From Phycisphaerae bacterium (GTDB lineage: Bacteria; Planctomycetota; Phycisphaerae; UBA1845; Fen-1342), in assembly GCA_028279405.1 (NCBI GenBank), contig JANQNU010000087.1, forward strand, positions 205,040-269,039: a stretch of DNA of 64,000 bases. The letters run 5' to 3'. Position 1 is the stretch's first letter. The number at the start of each line of letters is the position of its first letter. Under the pieces are notes generated by a model. It was not told the origin of the DNA, did no database searches, and saw only the letters and a list, made by a program, of their open reading frames with translations. Below, piece by piece: positions 1 to 9,593 of the stretch. The position numbers and the translations under genes were made by a program.

Positions 1-1
1 C

Positions 2-82
2 GGGAAGCGGGCCTACGAGCTGACGCTGTTCACGGTTGACGGCCTACCGCCGATCGAGGAGCTGATCGAGGAGATGTTGTAG
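2..82 (+). CDS. C-terminal fragment of an unidentified protein
   Basis: An open frame runs in from the left edge and ends at TAG 80-82. The visible residues end in LPPIEELIEEML. The frame is open from base 2 and the next plus-strand gene follows after about 80 bp, so this is probably the 3' end of a real gene. Only 26 residues are visible and no family can be assigned. Confidence 0.5.
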   Translation, partial: GKRAYELTLFTVDGLPPIEELIEEML

Positions 83-162
83 CCGGGGTACCGGTGCCGG
101 TCATATCTTGCGTATCCCAGTTGGGGGAGCGCGTCCGCAATGGAAGATCGGAGTCCTCGGCG

Positions 163-714
163 ATGGCGATAGCGCAACACCGCGGCCACAAGCACTCGAT
201 CTGGCTTCGCCGACTGATCGCAGCCGGAGCGGTTGTTTTCGGGGGGTTCGTGGTGTTGACGGCTGTCGTTCTGGCGGTTTTCTATTGGCCGCTCAGCGAA
301 CGCGCGATGGTGTCGCGGGCGCTGGATCTGGGCCGGCTCGCGGCGTTGCCGCCGTCGGCTTCGGGGGTGCACGCGGACGGTACCAGCAATTTGTTTTCCA
401 TGACCTATCTGCTGCGTTTCGACGCACCGGCGGACGAGATCGCGGCCTTCGTGGCCCAATCGCCAGGACTGCGCGGCGTTGCGCCGGAGCAGTTCACGGC
501 CGGGCACATGATGCTCCAGCGTCCGGCGGGTGGCGGCGTGCCGGCCGACGGCCACCGGCGTTTTCGCCTGGACCCGCGCTATCCGTGGTTCGATCCGACA
601 GTACGCCTTCGTGGTCGGCGATACGAGATCCCGCAGGACGCGAATGCACGATGGGGTGAGGTCATTATCGACGACGAGCGCAATACCGTGTTTGTACAGA
701 CCCATCGTTCATAA
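163..714 (+). CDS. Single-pass membrane protein of unknown function, 183 aa
   Basis: Family not recognised. The N-terminus is short and basic (HRGHKH, RRL). One hydrophobic helix follows at about residues 18-42 (AVVFGGFVVLTAVVLAVFYW), then a soluble tail rich in Arg, Pro and Gly. This predicts an N-in, C-out anchored protein. The start at 163 was chosen over ATG 94 because the extra 23 residues look like untranslated sequence and GGAG lies about 10 nt upstream of 163. A competing frame at 108-659 lacks a membrane segment and is a shadow. The next gene is convergent, with a terminator for it at 735-771. Confidence 0.6.
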   Translation: MAIAQHRGHKHSIWLRRLIAAGAVVFGGFVVLTAVVLAVFYWPLSERAMVSRALDLGRLAALPPSASGVHADGTSNLFSMTYLLRFDAPADEIAAFVAQSPGLRGVAPEQFTAGHMMLQRPAGGGVPADGHRRFRLDPRYPWFDPTVRLRGRRYEIPQDANARWGEVIIDDERNTVFVQTHRS

Positions 715-734
715 TGGCGCCCGGTGTCGTTGGC

Positions 735-771
735 AAAAAAAGGAGCCCCGAGTGCAACGCACACCCGAGGC
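735..771 (-). terminator. Rho-independent terminator of the minus-strand gene at 807-2789
   Basis: Read on the minus strand, a 10-bp stem (GCCTCGGGTG with CACTCGGGGC, two wobbles) with a 7-nt loop is followed by TCC and a run of seven T. It begins about 35 nt past the stop codon of the minus-strand gene. The plus strand has no T run, so it serves the minus-strand gene only. Confidence 0.8.
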
Positions 772-806
772 CCTGCGAGCAAAAAGTCGTTAGCGGCCGT
801 CGCCGA

Positions 807-2789
807 CTAGCACGGTCGTACTGGCCGTCTGAAGTCCGGGGTGCACACGAGATAGACGAAGTTGCCCGGGCAGGTCTCGAAGATCCAACCGCGTATCAAG
901 CACGGCGGCATCTCGGAGACCGGCGTACCGAAGGGAGCTCGCCACACCTCGAATGGCGGGATGCAGGCATTACTGTTGTGCCGGTAGTGGCAAAGTAAGT
1001 TGACGTTGTTGCCGTTGATCTCGTTTCCACAACTGAACAAGTTGTATGTGACCCAGACTCTTGCTTCGTGTTTTGGACCTGGGTCCTGGTCGGAGCATGA
1101 TCTGCAGGTACCGTTGAGGACGTCGAAGGTGGGGTCGCCGGTGATGACGTGCGGCGAGGTCTTGATGGTGACGAAGCCGTGCTCGAGGTCGAGGGGGAGG
1201 AGATCGCCGTGCAGGCTGGGGATCCGCAGGTCGCGGATGCGCTCGATGTCGACGACGGCCAGTTCCTGAGCGGCGAGTGGGGCACCGCCGTAGTACTCGG
1301 CGGGATTGCCGTCGGGGCCCGTGTAGTAGATGGCGTAGTTGAAGCCGCCGGCCATGTCGGCGGTGTTCTTGACCAACATATGGGCGTTCTTCGATCCGCT
1401 GATGTCGAACGAGATCGCGAGGTGATGGGGTCGTTCGATACCGGTGTCGAACATCGGATCGAAGAAGGAGTAGGTCAGTGACTCATCGACGACGACCAGG
1501 TCGGCAATGAGCGTACCGGCGGGAGCGTCATTTGTTGCGACGCGCACGCCAACCTGCTGCGAGACGATCTGGCTGATCGCGTGCTCGAGCAAGTCGACGG
1601 TACGCGTCGCTCCCGGTGAGAGCCGGATGGTGGTGGCCAGACGCTGTGTCCAGTCACTGACGGGTGTTTCGATAAGCTGTCCGTCGGCTTCGCCGATGAC
1701 GTGCTCGTACATCCGGCCGTCGCGTTCGACGACGTAGCCGGTGGGTTGATAGCTTCCGGGGATCTCACCCTGGAGGAAGATATCGACGTCCATCGGCTGC
1801 TCGCTGGTGTTGGTGACGATCAGCGTGGGGTGGAAGATCGTGCCGGCGGGGAAGTCATCGACGGCGCCGAGCGGCGCACCGGGCGTCTGGAGGTCGTTTC
1901 CGGTTCGATTCTCGGGGTTGTGCGCCATGAGGGGCGTGGAGAACCCGGTCTGCGGGTCGGCGGCGAAGGATCGCACGATCAGCGGTTGATCGGCGCTGAT
2001 GGTGAGGTGTCCGCTGTCAGGCAGGTTCGCGATGCCGAGTTTGTTGGCGAGGTCTTCGAGGTCGAGGCGATGGGCCTGACCAGCTGCGAGGGGGGACAGC
2101 GTGTTGCTGTGCGTGTTGCCGTCGATGTCGAGTGTCACGTTGATCGCGGCGCTGTCGTTGCTGGTATTCTGGATGGCGACGCTAACGGTGGTGTTTTCGG
2201 TGGGGGTCCACCACTGGGTGATGAAGTTGGTTGCGGCCTGATCGGCGGTTGCCATGACGACGTTGTTGGCGAGGCTCTCGGTGTCGTTGGTCATGAGCAT
2301 CCAGGCGCTGAGGTCGCTGAGTCCGTGTCCTTCGATGACAAGCGAACCCCAGGCGCTGCCGGGCCGTTCGCCGGTTCCCCAGCGGGTACCGGATTGCTTG
2401 TTGTCGAGCAGTCCGCGGTCGCGGAGTCGATCGGTGATGGAGATGTGCTGGACGGTTGCCCATGGGAGGTTGACGGTTCCGAGCGAGACGCGTTGCTTGC
2501 CGTTTAGGTACGCGACGAGTTCGACGGTTCGTTGTCGTCCGGCCTGGTCGCGATTGACGATGTCGAGGATCGCGGGCGTGTTGGCGTCGGTGTACCAGTA
2601 GGGGACGAATCCCTGTGCGAAGATCACCGGTTGCGCCGCGATTTCCGACAGCTGTCGTTGAGCAAGATCCTGGTAAGCCTGATCGCCGAGCGGCACGCTC
2701 GTCTCGAACGCACCGATTTGCGCCGTCGCAAATGGGACTGTCGCGAGAACTGCGCCCGCGATGAAGCATTGAAGCCTTGAGTTGCGCAT
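807..2789 (-). CDS. Secreted protein of unknown function, paralogue A of a three-member family (660 aa)
   Basis: Function unknown. The start at 2789 has GGAG at good spacing and begins a clear signal peptide (CFIAGAVLATVPFATA, cleaved near AQ). The reading frame continues upstream but that part is arginine-rich and non-coding in character. The body repeats motifs shared with the genes at 9906-11879 and 12358-14334: QGFVPYWYTD, TPAILDIVNR, RDRGLLDNKQ, GTRWGTGERPG, SYQPTGYVVER, SYTEFFDPMFD-type (here SLTYSFFDPMFD). Near residue 585 lies a conserved CxxC (GTCRSCSDQDPGPK). The last 60 residues are Cys-rich and differ strongly from the paralogues. The protein is probably extracellular or periplasmic and all beta; this is inference. 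It is divergent from the ECF sigma gene at 3102. Confidence 0.88.
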   Translation of the reverse strand: MRNSRLQCFIAGAVLATVPFATAQIGAFETSVPLGDQAYQDLAQRQLSEIAAQPVIFAQGFVPYWYTDANTPAILDIVNRDQAGRQRTVELVAYLNGKQRVSLGTVNLPWATVQHISITDRLRDRGLLDNKQSGTRWGTGERPGSAWGSLVIEGHGLSDLSAWMLMTNDTESLANNVVMATADQAATNFITQWWTPTENTTVSVAIQNTSNDSAAINVTLDIDGNTHSNTLSPLAAGQAHRLDLEDLANKLGIANLPDSGHLTISADQPLIVRSFAADPQTGFSTPLMAHNPENRTGNDLQTPGAPLGAVDDFPAGTIFHPTLIVTNTSEQPMDVDIFLQGEIPGSYQPTGYVVERDGRMYEHVIGEADGQLIETPVSDWTQRLATTIRLSPGATRTVDLLEHAISQIVSQQVGVRVATNDAPAGTLIADLVVVDESLTYSFFDPMFDTGIERPHHLAISFDISGSKNAHMLVKNTADMAGGFNYAIYYTGPDGNPAEYYGGAPLAAQELAVVDIERIRDLRIPSLHGDLLPLDLEHGFVTIKTSPHVITGDPTFDVLNGTCRSCSDQDPGPKHEARVWVTYNLFSCGNEINGNNVNLLCHYRHNSNACIPPFEVWRAPFGTPVSEMPPCLIRGWIFETCPGNFVYLVCTPDFRRPVRPC

Positions 2790-3101
2790 GGTTGCTCCTT
2801 TTCCGTCGGGGGGAAGCGGATTTGAACGCTGAGGCGTCATTGCGTACGTCCGGCATCGACCGGACGACAATCTGACGGATCCTGCGGACCAACCGCGCGC
2901 AGCCGGACCGCGCCGCGTCCGACCGTCTCTCGGCACGGGCAACGGTTTGGCGCTTGCGCAGCGCCCCCGGTGTCCATGATCGAGTTGCATTCGATTGCCT
3001 AAGACGGCCGATTTCTCCAAGCCGCGCTGTGGCCCGCTATAATGGTTCGCGTAGTCGGGTGGTCGATTGCGACAAGTTTTGGCGGTTTTTTGGGGTGCGA
3101 C
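2790..3101. other. Divergent intergenic region between paralogue A and the ECF sigma gene
   Basis: No gene is supported here. The minus-strand reading frame of paralogue A stays open through it, but the composition is arginine-rich and a good ribosome site lies at 2789. The region must hold the promoters of both flanking genes. The one visible candidate is TATAAT at 3038-3043. Confidence 0.5.
3038..3043 (+). promoter_or_regulatory. Candidate -10 box for the ECF sigma/kinase operon
   Basis: A perfect TATAAT lies about 60 nt upstream of the GTG at 3102. It overlaps ATG 3042, the alternative start, which argues that translation begins downstream at 3102. No good -35 hexamer is seen 16-18 bp upstream, so the site is only a candidate. 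Confidence 0.35.
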
Positions 3102-3653
3102 GTGGATTTTGTTTCTCCGCGCTCGGGTGGCAGGCTCCCGCGCTCGTCGACGCTGGATGGTCTGTTGCCGGCTGCCTATGAAGAATTGCGGGCGCTGGCG
3201 TGCCGGTTTCTGGACCGCGAGCGGGCGGATCACACGCTTCAGCCGACGGCGCTGGTGCACGAAGCGTACCTACGGTTGCACCGCGACCGGAGCTTGGGCG
3301 GCGTGGATCGGGACGTCTTCCTGCTGGCCGCAGCCCATGCGATGCGCCGCATCCTGGTCGACCACGCTCGTCGGAAGTCGGCGGCCAAGCGTTCGCCGAT
3401 GGATCCGTCGTTCACGCCGGAGTTATCGGAGTCGCAGTGGAACCAGGCTGCGCTGGTCGTCGACGTCCACGAGGCGCTGGAGCAGTTGGCAACGGTTGAC
3501 CGGACGATGGCGCAGATTGTCGAATTGCGGTTCTTTGCCGGGGTGACCCTCGAGGAGATCGCGTCGACGCTCGGAATGTCGGTCCGGAGCGTGAACCGGC
3601 ACTGGCTGCTGGCTAAGGGCTGGCTTTACCGTGCGATCCGGGAACGCCAATGA
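3102..3653 (+). CDS. ECF-type RNA polymerase sigma factor, about 183 aa
   Basis: This is a planctomycete/acidobacterial-style ECF sigma factor, a sigma-70 protein with regions 2 and 4 only. Region 2 is seen in YEELRALACRFL, LQPTALVHEAYLRL and AAAHAMRRILVDHARRK. Region 4 is seen in DRTMAQIVELRFFAGVTLEEIASTLGMSVRSVNRHW. GTG 3102 was chosen because TATAAT overlaps the alternative ATG 3042. Region 2 of such proteins normally starts a few residues after the start codon. The stop overlaps the start of the kinase gene (ATGA at 3650-3653), so the two are translationally coupled. In this family the kinase is the likely partner that controls the sigma factor. The cognate promoters cannot be deduced here. 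Confidence 0.9.
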   Translation: MDFVSPRSGGRLPRSSTLDGLLPAAYEELRALACRFLDRERADHTLQPTALVHEAYLRLHRDRSLGGVDRDVFLLAAAHAMRRILVDHARRKSAAKRSPMDPSFTPELSESQWNQAALVVDVHEALEQLATVDRTMAQIVELRFFAGVTLEEIASTLGMSVRSVNRHWLLAKGWLYRAIRERQ

Positions 3654-6028
3654 CGCAGGAGCGGTGGAACCAGATCAAGACGGTGATCGCGTCGCTGGAC
3701 GACTCTGGCGCGGTTGTTTCGGACGATCAGCTCGAGCGCGCCTGTCGCGGGGACGCCGAACTCGTTGGAGAGGTTCGGGCGCTGTTGAGTGCGGCCGAAG
3801 CGGGCGATGAGATGTTGACCGCTTCCGCGCTGGAGCACCTTTCCATGTCGGCGCCGGACGTGGATGAGGACCAGGTCGGTCAGCGCGTGGGGCGCTACCT
3901 GCTCGTTTCGAAGTTGGCGGCGGGCGGGATGGGGAGTGTCTATCGCGCCCGGCGTGCGGACGATGCGTACGAGCAGACGGTGGCGGTCAAGCTTCTGCGC
4001 GCTGACCCGCTGGATGCCGGTGCCGTGCGCCGGTTCCGGGACGAGCGACAGATGCTCGCGAACCTCGCTCATCCAAACATCGCGCGGCTGCTGGATGGCG
4101 GCATTAGCGATTGCGGACGCCCGTATCTGGTGATGGAGTATGTCGAGGGTTCGCATCTCCGTCGCTATTGCGACGCCCACGGGCTCTCGGTGCGGGCACG
4201 ATTGCAGTTGTTCCGGCAGGTCTGCGCTGCCGTCAGTCACGCCCATCGCGGCCTGGTCGTGCATTGTGACCTGAAGCCCAGCAATGTTCTGGTCACGCGG
4301 GACGGGACGGTCAAGCTGCTCGACTTCGGTATCGGCCGTCTGTTGCTGCCGGGGTCTGGCACATCGCCGGCGAGTTCCGGCACCTCCTCGCGGGTCTTCA
4401 CGCCAGCTTACTGCAGTCCGGAGCAGCTTCGTGGTGAGTCGCCGGGGACGCAGTCGGACGTGTACTCGTTGGGGGTCGTTCTGTATGAACTGTTGACCGG
4501 GCAGCTACCGTTTCGGCGGCAACCGCCGCAGGAGGCGCCGGTCGCCTTGGACCGGACCCCGCCGTTGCCGAGCCGATTGATACTGGACAAGGAGCGCCAG
4601 GGTGATGCGGACACTGTGTCCAGTGGGTTGCGTGCTGTACAGCCCGACGCCGCGGTCCGGCGGCTCAGCCGACATCTGCGGGGTGATTTGGACGCCATGC
4701 TCCTGTGCGCTCTTCAATCGGACCCACTGCGCCGTTACGCGAGCGTGGATCAGCTCGACGAGGATATCGCCAACCATCTCGAGGGACGCCCTGTCCGGGC
4801 GCGGCGCAGCACGTGGTTCTATCGAGGCCGCAAGTTCCTTCGGCGGAATCGCGTCGCGGTGTCGGTGGCGGTGCTGCTGATGCTGGCGATCGGCGGGGCG
4901 GTTGGAGGGGAGTACCGGGCACGGGCGGAGCGGCGCCAGAAAAAGGCGGCGCTTTCCGAAGTCAACATGACGCTGACGTTCTTTCGCGACGTCTTCACGG
5001 AATCGGACTCTCCTTTGGACGGGCGCAACCTCACGGCGCGCAAGCTGTTGGCGAAGGCGTCGGACCAGGTGAATGCGGCCGAACCTTCCGAGCTCGTCGC
5101 GGTTCTTCAGAGCAACATCGCAGACATCTACTATCGGCTGGGCCTGCTGCCGGAGGCGGAGGCGCACGTGATTCGCTCACTGGAGCAGCGACACCGATTC
5201 TTTCCGCCGATGTCGGGTGAGATAGCGCACGGAAAGCTGCAATATGCGGTGGTACTGACCGATCTCGGGCGCTTCGGGGAGGCGTTCGAGCAGGCGCGTG
5301 AGGCGAGTGAAGTCTATGAAGTCGTTCGCGACGACGACTGCACGAAGCTCAGCGACAGTCTTAACACGGCTGGGAATGCGCTGCGTATGGCGGGCCGGGG
5401 AGCCGAAGCCCTTCCTTGGCTCGAGCGTGCGGTGTCGCACGCGGAGGAGTGTGGGGACCTGAATCGGTCCGTAGAGGCGCGCTGTCACTTGGCGGCAGTG
5501 ATCGGCGATCTCGGGGACGTGCGTGGGGCGGAGCAGATGTTCGTTGCCGCGTTGCGAACGTGCGACGACCAGACGCGCGACGGGCGCTTGCGGTCGGCGG
5601 TGATTCTCAACAGCATGGCAAAACTCCATTTCCATCGACGTGACCTTACCCAGGCGATCCGCGCGACGACGACCGCGCTGGACTTCCAGCGCGAAGTGCT
5701 TGGCGAGGAGAACGTGGAGGTGGCGCGGACCATCAACAATCTGGCGCTGATCAAGATGTATGGCGGCGAGTTGGAGGTCTCGATAGACCTGCTCTGTCGG
5801 TCTCTGGAGATTCGCATGGCGGTGCTCGGCGATGCCCATCCGGAGGTCGCGGAGGCGTGCTTGAACCTGGGCATCGCGCTGCAGCGGGCCTACCGAATGG
5901 AAGACGCGCTGGGCTATTTGCGCCGGGCGCTGGAGATCGCGCGGGCCTTGCCATCACCGCGGGCGGGCCTGGTCGCGAGCATCGAACGGCGAATCGCAAG
6001 GCTCGAGGGTTCCGAGCACGCATCATGA
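3650..6028 (+). CDS. Transmembrane Ser/Thr protein kinase with TPR repeats (792 aa)
   Basis: A Hanks-type kinase domain spans about residues 80-345. The glycine loop is AAGGMGSVYRA, the catalytic Lys is in TVAVKLLR, the catalytic loop is VVHCDLKPSNVL, the metal motif is LLDFGIGRLL, and CSPEQLRG and QSDVYSLGVVLYELLTG follow. The usual HRD is HCD, so this is a non-RD kinase. A membrane helix (VAVSVAVLLMLAIGG) lies near residue 405. The rest, about 430-770, is a series of TPR-like helical pairs (for example LPEAEAHVIRSLEQRH and YRMEDALGYLRRALEIA), predicted outside the membrane for ligand or partner binding. Because it overlaps the sigma gene, it probably relays an envelope signal to that sigma factor; that link is inference. 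Confidence 0.93.
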   Translation: MTQERWNQIKTVIASLDDSGAVVSDDQLERACRGDAELVGEVRALLSAAEAGDEMLTASALEHLSMSAPDVDEDQVGQRVGRYLLVSKLAAGGMGSVYRARRADDAYEQTVAVKLLRADPLDAGAVRRFRDERQMLANLAHPNIARLLDGGISDCGRPYLVMEYVEGSHLRRYCDAHGLSVRARLQLFRQVCAAVSHAHRGLVVHCDLKPSNVLVTRDGTVKLLDFGIGRLLLPGSGTSPASSGTSSRVFTPAYCSPEQLRGESPGTQSDVYSLGVVLYELLTGQLPFRRQPPQEAPVALDRTPPLPSRLILDKERQGDADTVSSGLRAVQPDAAVRRLSRHLRGDLDAMLLCALQSDPLRRYASVDQLDEDIANHLEGRPVRARRSTWFYRGRKFLRRNRVAVSVAVLLMLAIGGAVGGEYRARAERRQKKAALSEVNMTLTFFRDVFTESDSPLDGRNLTARKLLAKASDQVNAAEPSELVAVLQSNIADIYYRLGLLPEAEAHVIRSLEQRHRFFPPMSGEIAHGKLQYAVVLTDLGRFGEAFEQAREASEVYEVVRDDDCTKLSDSLNTAGNALRMAGRGAEALPWLERAVSHAEECGDLNRSVEARCHLAAVIGDLGDVRGAEQMFVAALRTCDDQTRDGRLRSAVILNSMAKLHFHRRDLTQAIRATTTALDFQREVLGEENVEVARTINNLALIKMYGGELEVSIDLLCRSLEIRMAVLGDAHPEVAEACLNLGIALQRAYRMEDALGYLRRALEIARALPSPRAGLVASIERRIARLEGSEHAS

Positions 6029-6077
6029 AGAACTAAGAAGGTGCGGCGGGAGCCAATCACCAGTTGCTTTGGTGGTT

Positions 6078-6584
6078 TTACGGTTGCGTGCCGCGCGCCA
6101 GCTTCGCGATTCCGAACACCAGCGCCGCGCCCGCCATCGCGGGTAGAAACCCGCATAGGTCAACACCGCAACAGGGCGGGAAGATCATCGGATCACCGGG
6201 TGCGAGCTTGCTCCGGTACACGATCGCGGCGTAGCTGATGCCTCCCAGCCAGACGGCGACTGGGGCAAGATAGAAGAAACGGGGGTAGAACAGTGCCGCC
6301 ACGAGTCCGCAAAGCGCGGAACCGAGCACGTAGTAGCGGCCGGTGCCATCCCACGGTTCTGCCTGCCCGATGACGAACGGTGATGCCCACCACATGAGCC
6401 AACCGGAGACGATGCCGACGCCGAACAGGGCCGCGAGTCGGCCGCCATGCGTTCGTCCGATGCGCGGATGGACTCGCCAGGGGCGCTCGACCACGGCGCC
6501 GCACTCGGCGCAGCGGCCCGGGGAGATGCGGTAGCCGCAATGAGGGCAGTAGCCGATCGGCCGATAGTGCTTTCGCCGCATCAT
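6078..6584 (-). CDS. Zinc-ribbon membrane protein of unknown function, 168 aa
   Basis: The N-terminus has a four-Cys zinc ribbon (YCPHCGYRISPGRCAECG), followed by three or four hydrophobic helices (LAALFGVGIVSGWLMWW, YVLGSALCGLVAALFY, FYLAPVAVWLGGISYAAI, LPAMAGAALVFGIAKLA). Additional Cys residues occur in FPPCCGVDLCG. This layout, a cytoplasmic ribbon plus a multi-pass membrane part, is common among uncharacterised planctomycete proteins; a similar one lies at 20358-21233. The start is at the paired ATG codons 6584/6581; upstream sequence in frame is not convincing. The gene is convergent with the kinase, leaving about 50 bp between the stops. Confidence 0.75.
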   Translation of the reverse strand: MMRRKHYRPIGYCPHCGYRISPGRCAECGAVVERPWRVHPRIGRTHGGRLAALFGVGIVSGWLMWWASPFVIGQAEPWDGTGRYYVLGSALCGLVAALFYPRFFYLAPVAVWLGGISYAAIVYRSKLAPGDPMIFPPCCGVDLCGFLPAMAGAALVFGIAKLARGTQP

Positions 6585-6837
6585 GCGATGATACCGTTGG
6601 TGCTCGGGACGACGACGAGTCGATTTCCCTGGGGAAGCGGTCGGCGTAGGCTTCGCCAATCTTGTTTGCAGCCTGACTGGAATCGACCGATACCGGGAGT
6701 AACGATCAGATTGGATGGGGACGCGGCCGAGGGGACGGTTGCAATCAGGGGTGACATTGTAGTTGACGGTGTTTCGCGCGGGAGCCGGTTTCCCGTGGGG
6801 CTCAATGCCCATTCCGGTAGCGGAGGTTTTTGCCGGT

Positions 6838-7833
6838 ATGGACGGACGATTGGCTCAACTGATTGCGCTGGCGTCACACGGGAACGCCTACTTGGGTGGC
6901 CGGGAGATACCGCGTCTCTGGGGAAACTCCACTTGTTGTTATTGCGTCCGGGTGGAGTTCACGGCCTGGCGGAGGCGGTGGCGGGTTTTTGGGAAGAGGT
7001 CGGAACGGTGCGTGGCGCCGACGCCGGGCGATTGGTTTCGGCGTTTGCGGGCCCAGCGCGCACGACGACTGCGAATCTGGCACACACCCGGTCAGGGGCC
7101 TTTCCCCGACCGCGTTACGGCCGGGTTCCTGGATGGTGGCGGCACATGGTCGCTGGAAGCTGAGCTTCCGGATGGCGATCGGCGGGCTTGGGTGCCTACG
7201 TGGCGTCTCGTCAATCCGAATGCGGCCGATCAGCGCATGTGGTCGGTCACCTATCGCGAAATCACTTCCCAGGTGCCGGACAGATCCTCGGTTCGACTCA
7301 GTGTCGAGCAAGCGTCCGAGGCTCTGGCCGAGAGCCTGGACGCAGCTCTTGGTTTCTCCAGAGAAAACTATGCTGATGATTTCGCGGCGACGTTTGGCGA
7401 AGCGTTGGCGGTTTTGCGGGCCGAGAGGAGCTTTTCGCCGCGCTATCACGCGGACATGCTGTTCGTGGAAGGAACGTCGCCGGAGGCGAAGCGTCTGTTG
7501 ACGGCTGCGAGGCATGCGTGGTCGTTTGGCGGGGTCGGCTCGTGGAATGATCTGCGGGTCAGGCCCGCTGCAATTCCGCAGTACGAGCGCGTATCTGAAC
7601 GGCTCTTCCAGGCAGGCGTGTCGGCGTTCGTTGTCGGAACCAACGCGGAGTGGCAAGCCGAATCGCAGTCCGATAACACTTGTCCGACTCCGGTTGTCGC
7701 TCCTAAGTTGCCGGTCTGGCAATCGGGTTCTCGGTCGGCGTCGGCTGAGCCTGAGACGGAGAACATGCGTCCGGTTGAGGTCCGCGTTCCGCGACATGCT
7801 TCTAAGCCTTGTCCTTCCAGTTACTTGCGTTGA
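6838..7833 (+). CDS. Hypothetical protein upstream of spoVR, 331 aa
   Basis: Not recognised. The predicted protein is soluble and rich in Arg, Ala and Trp, with a folded-looking middle (GTWSLEAELPDGDRRAWVPT, DDFAATFGEALAVLRAERSF). Its last 70 residues are Ser/Pro/Thr-rich and look unstructured. There is no signal peptide or membrane helix. The start ATG at 6838 has GGAGG at 6822-6826, spacing 11; ATG 6805 is an alternative with no ribosome site. SpoVR follows on the same strand after 171 bp. Its reading-frame quality is lower than that of its neighbours, so the N-terminal boundary is uncertain. Confidence 0.65.
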   Translation: MDGRLAQLIALASHGNAYLGGREIPRLWGNSTCCYCVRVEFTAWRRRWRVFGKRSERCVAPTPGDWFRRLRAQRARRLRIWHTPGQGPFPDRVTAGFLDGGGTWSLEAELPDGDRRAWVPTWRLVNPNAADQRMWSVTYREITSQVPDRSSVRLSVEQASEALAESLDAALGFSRENYADDFAATFGEALAVLRAERSFSPRYHADMLFVEGTSPEAKRLLTAARHAWSFGGVGSWNDLRVRPAAIPQYERVSERLFQAGVSAFVVGTNAEWQAESQSDNTCPTPVVAPKLPVWQSGSRSASAEPETENMRPVEVRVPRHASKPCPSSYLR

Positions 7834-8004
7834 TTCCTTTGCGCCAAAATCTTGCAGCCCGGCAAGAGAATTGGATTCCAGGCCGATAAAATGAGAAGGG
7901 GCCGATGTCGGCCCTCGGGAAGATGTTCCCGGACCTCGCCATGGGCCGGCTGGGCCGTGGCGGCGCGTGGTCCGTGCTCGTATGGGCTCCTTGGAGGCTT
8001 TGTA

Positions 8005-9552
8005 TTGCCAGGCTTTCCGGCAGAGTTGGAGCGGTATCGCAGGGAGATCGTGGATCGGGCCAGTTCCGAAGGACTGGATTTCTTCGACACCATCTTCGAG
8101 ATGGTGGACTACGACACGATCACCCAGATAGCGGCGTACGGGGGCTTTCCGCAGCGGTACGCGCACTGGCGTTTCGGGATGGAGTACGAACGGCTCAGCA
8201 AGCAGCACGTCTACGGGCTAGGGCGGATCTACGAGATGGTGATCAACACCGATCCGTGCTACGCGTACCTGTTGAACGATAACGAACTGGTCGACCAGAA
8301 GACGGTGATGGCTCATGTCTACGGCCACTGCGACTTCTTCAAGAACAACATCTGGTTCAGCAAGACCAACCGGAAGATGATGGACGGCATGGCGAACCAT
8401 GCAACCCGCGTGCATCGACATATCGAGCGCGAGGGTCAGGAGGCAGTCGAGCGCTTCCTGGATGTCTGCCTTACGCTGGACAATCTGATCGACCCTTACT
8501 TGCCCTTCATGAAGCGCGAACCCGACGCGCGCGCGGCCAAGCAGGCCCGTAACACGGGCGCCTTCGAGCGGAACGACGGCGCGGGGCCCCAGGTGACACG
8601 CTACCCTGCGAAGCAGTACATGGACCGCTTCATCAACCCGCCGGAGCGACTCCGGGCGGAGCGCGAGCGCGAGATGGAGGAGGCGGAAGTCAAGAAACGC
8701 GCCTTCCCGCCGACTCCGCAGCGAGACGTGCTACTGTTCCTGCTGCAGTATGCACCGCTCGAGGATTGGCAGATCGATCTGCTCGATATCGTTCGCGATG
8801 AAGCGTATTACTTCGCGCCGCAGGGCATGACCAAGATCATGAACGAGGGCTGGGCGACTTACTGGCATTCGCACCTGATGACGCGATTCCATCTGCGTGA
8901 CGATGAGTTGATCACCTATTGTGATCACCATTCCGGCATCCTGGCGACCAGTGGCGGCCGCCTCAATCCCTATAAGATGGGCGTCGAACTCTTTCGCGAC
9001 ATATTCGAACGCTGGAACACCGGGCGCTTCGGCAAGGAGTATGAAGAGTGCGACTCACTTGAACGGCGGCGCAATTGGAATCGTGAGCTGAACCAGGGCA
9101 AGGAAAAGATCTTCGAAGTTCGCCGGGTTCACAACGACGTGACGTTCATCGACGAGTTCCTGACCGAGGACTTCGTCGAACGCTATGAGCTGTATCACTA
9201 TCGGCACGATCCCGCCACGCAGCGGATGGTCGCGGTCAATCGCGATTTTCAGCGAATCAAACAGCAGCTACTGTTCCAGCTGACCAATCACGGCCAGCCC
9301 TACATTTACGTCGTCGACGGCAACTACGCCAACCGCGGCGAACTCTACCTGGCGCACAAGCATCTCGGCGTCGACATCGAGATCAAGTACGCCAACGAGT
9401 GCCTGCTCAACCTGTCCCGATTGTGGCGCCGGCCAGTGCACCTGCAGGCGCGAATCGACGACGACATGATGCTTTTCAGCCACGACGGTGAGGCCGTCAA
9501 ACAGCAGCGAATCAAGGAAGACATGCCCAAGCCGTCGCACGCGATGCGGTAG
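8005..9552 (+). CDS. spoVR: SpoVR family protein, 515 aa
   Basis: A clear SpoVR homologue. Characteristic stretches include [63 protein letters not shown], and the C-terminal [21 protein letters not shown]. In Bacillus the family is linked to spore cortex formation; outside spore formers its role is unclear. The frame is open from 7852, but the extra 51 residues are unlike the family. TTG 8005 has a perfect GGAGG (7993-7997) with 7-nt spacing and gives the normal family length of about 510, so a TTG start is proposed. The usual partners, a PrkA/YeaG kinase and a YeaH (DUF444) protein, are not adjacent. Confidence 0.92.
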   Translation: MPGFPAELERYRREIVDRASSEGLDFFDTIFEMVDYDTITQIAAYGGFPQRYAHWRFGMEYERLSKQHVYGLGRIYEMVINTDPCYAYLLNDNELVDQKTVMAHVYGHCDFFKNNIWFSKTNRKMMDGMANHATRVHRHIEREGQEAVERFLDVCLTLDNLIDPYLPFMKREPDARAAKQARNTGAFERNDGAGPQVTRYPAKQYMDRFINPPERLRAEREREMEEAEVKKRAFPPTPQRDVLLFLLQYAPLEDWQIDLLDIVRDEAYYFAPQGMTKIMNEGWATYWHSHLMTRFHLRDDELITYCDHHSGILATSGGRLNPYKMGVELFRDIFERWNTGRFGKEYEECDSLERRRNWNRELNQGKEKIFEVRRVHNDVTFIDEFLTEDFVERYELYHYRHDPATQRMVAVNRDFQRIKQQLLFQLTNHGQPYIYVVDGNYANRGELYLAHKHLGVDIEIKYANECLLNLSRLWRRPVHLQARIDDDMMLFSHDGEAVKQQRIKEDMPKPSHAMR

Positions 9553-9593
9553 CCGGCCCGTCGCTCGACGATCGACGATCCCTTCACGAAATC

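Noticed and set aside
6058..6079. CACCA/TGGTG hairpin with TTTT after the kinase gene
   Set aside because: The stem is only 5 bp and it overlaps the stop of the convergent gene; too weak to call a terminator.
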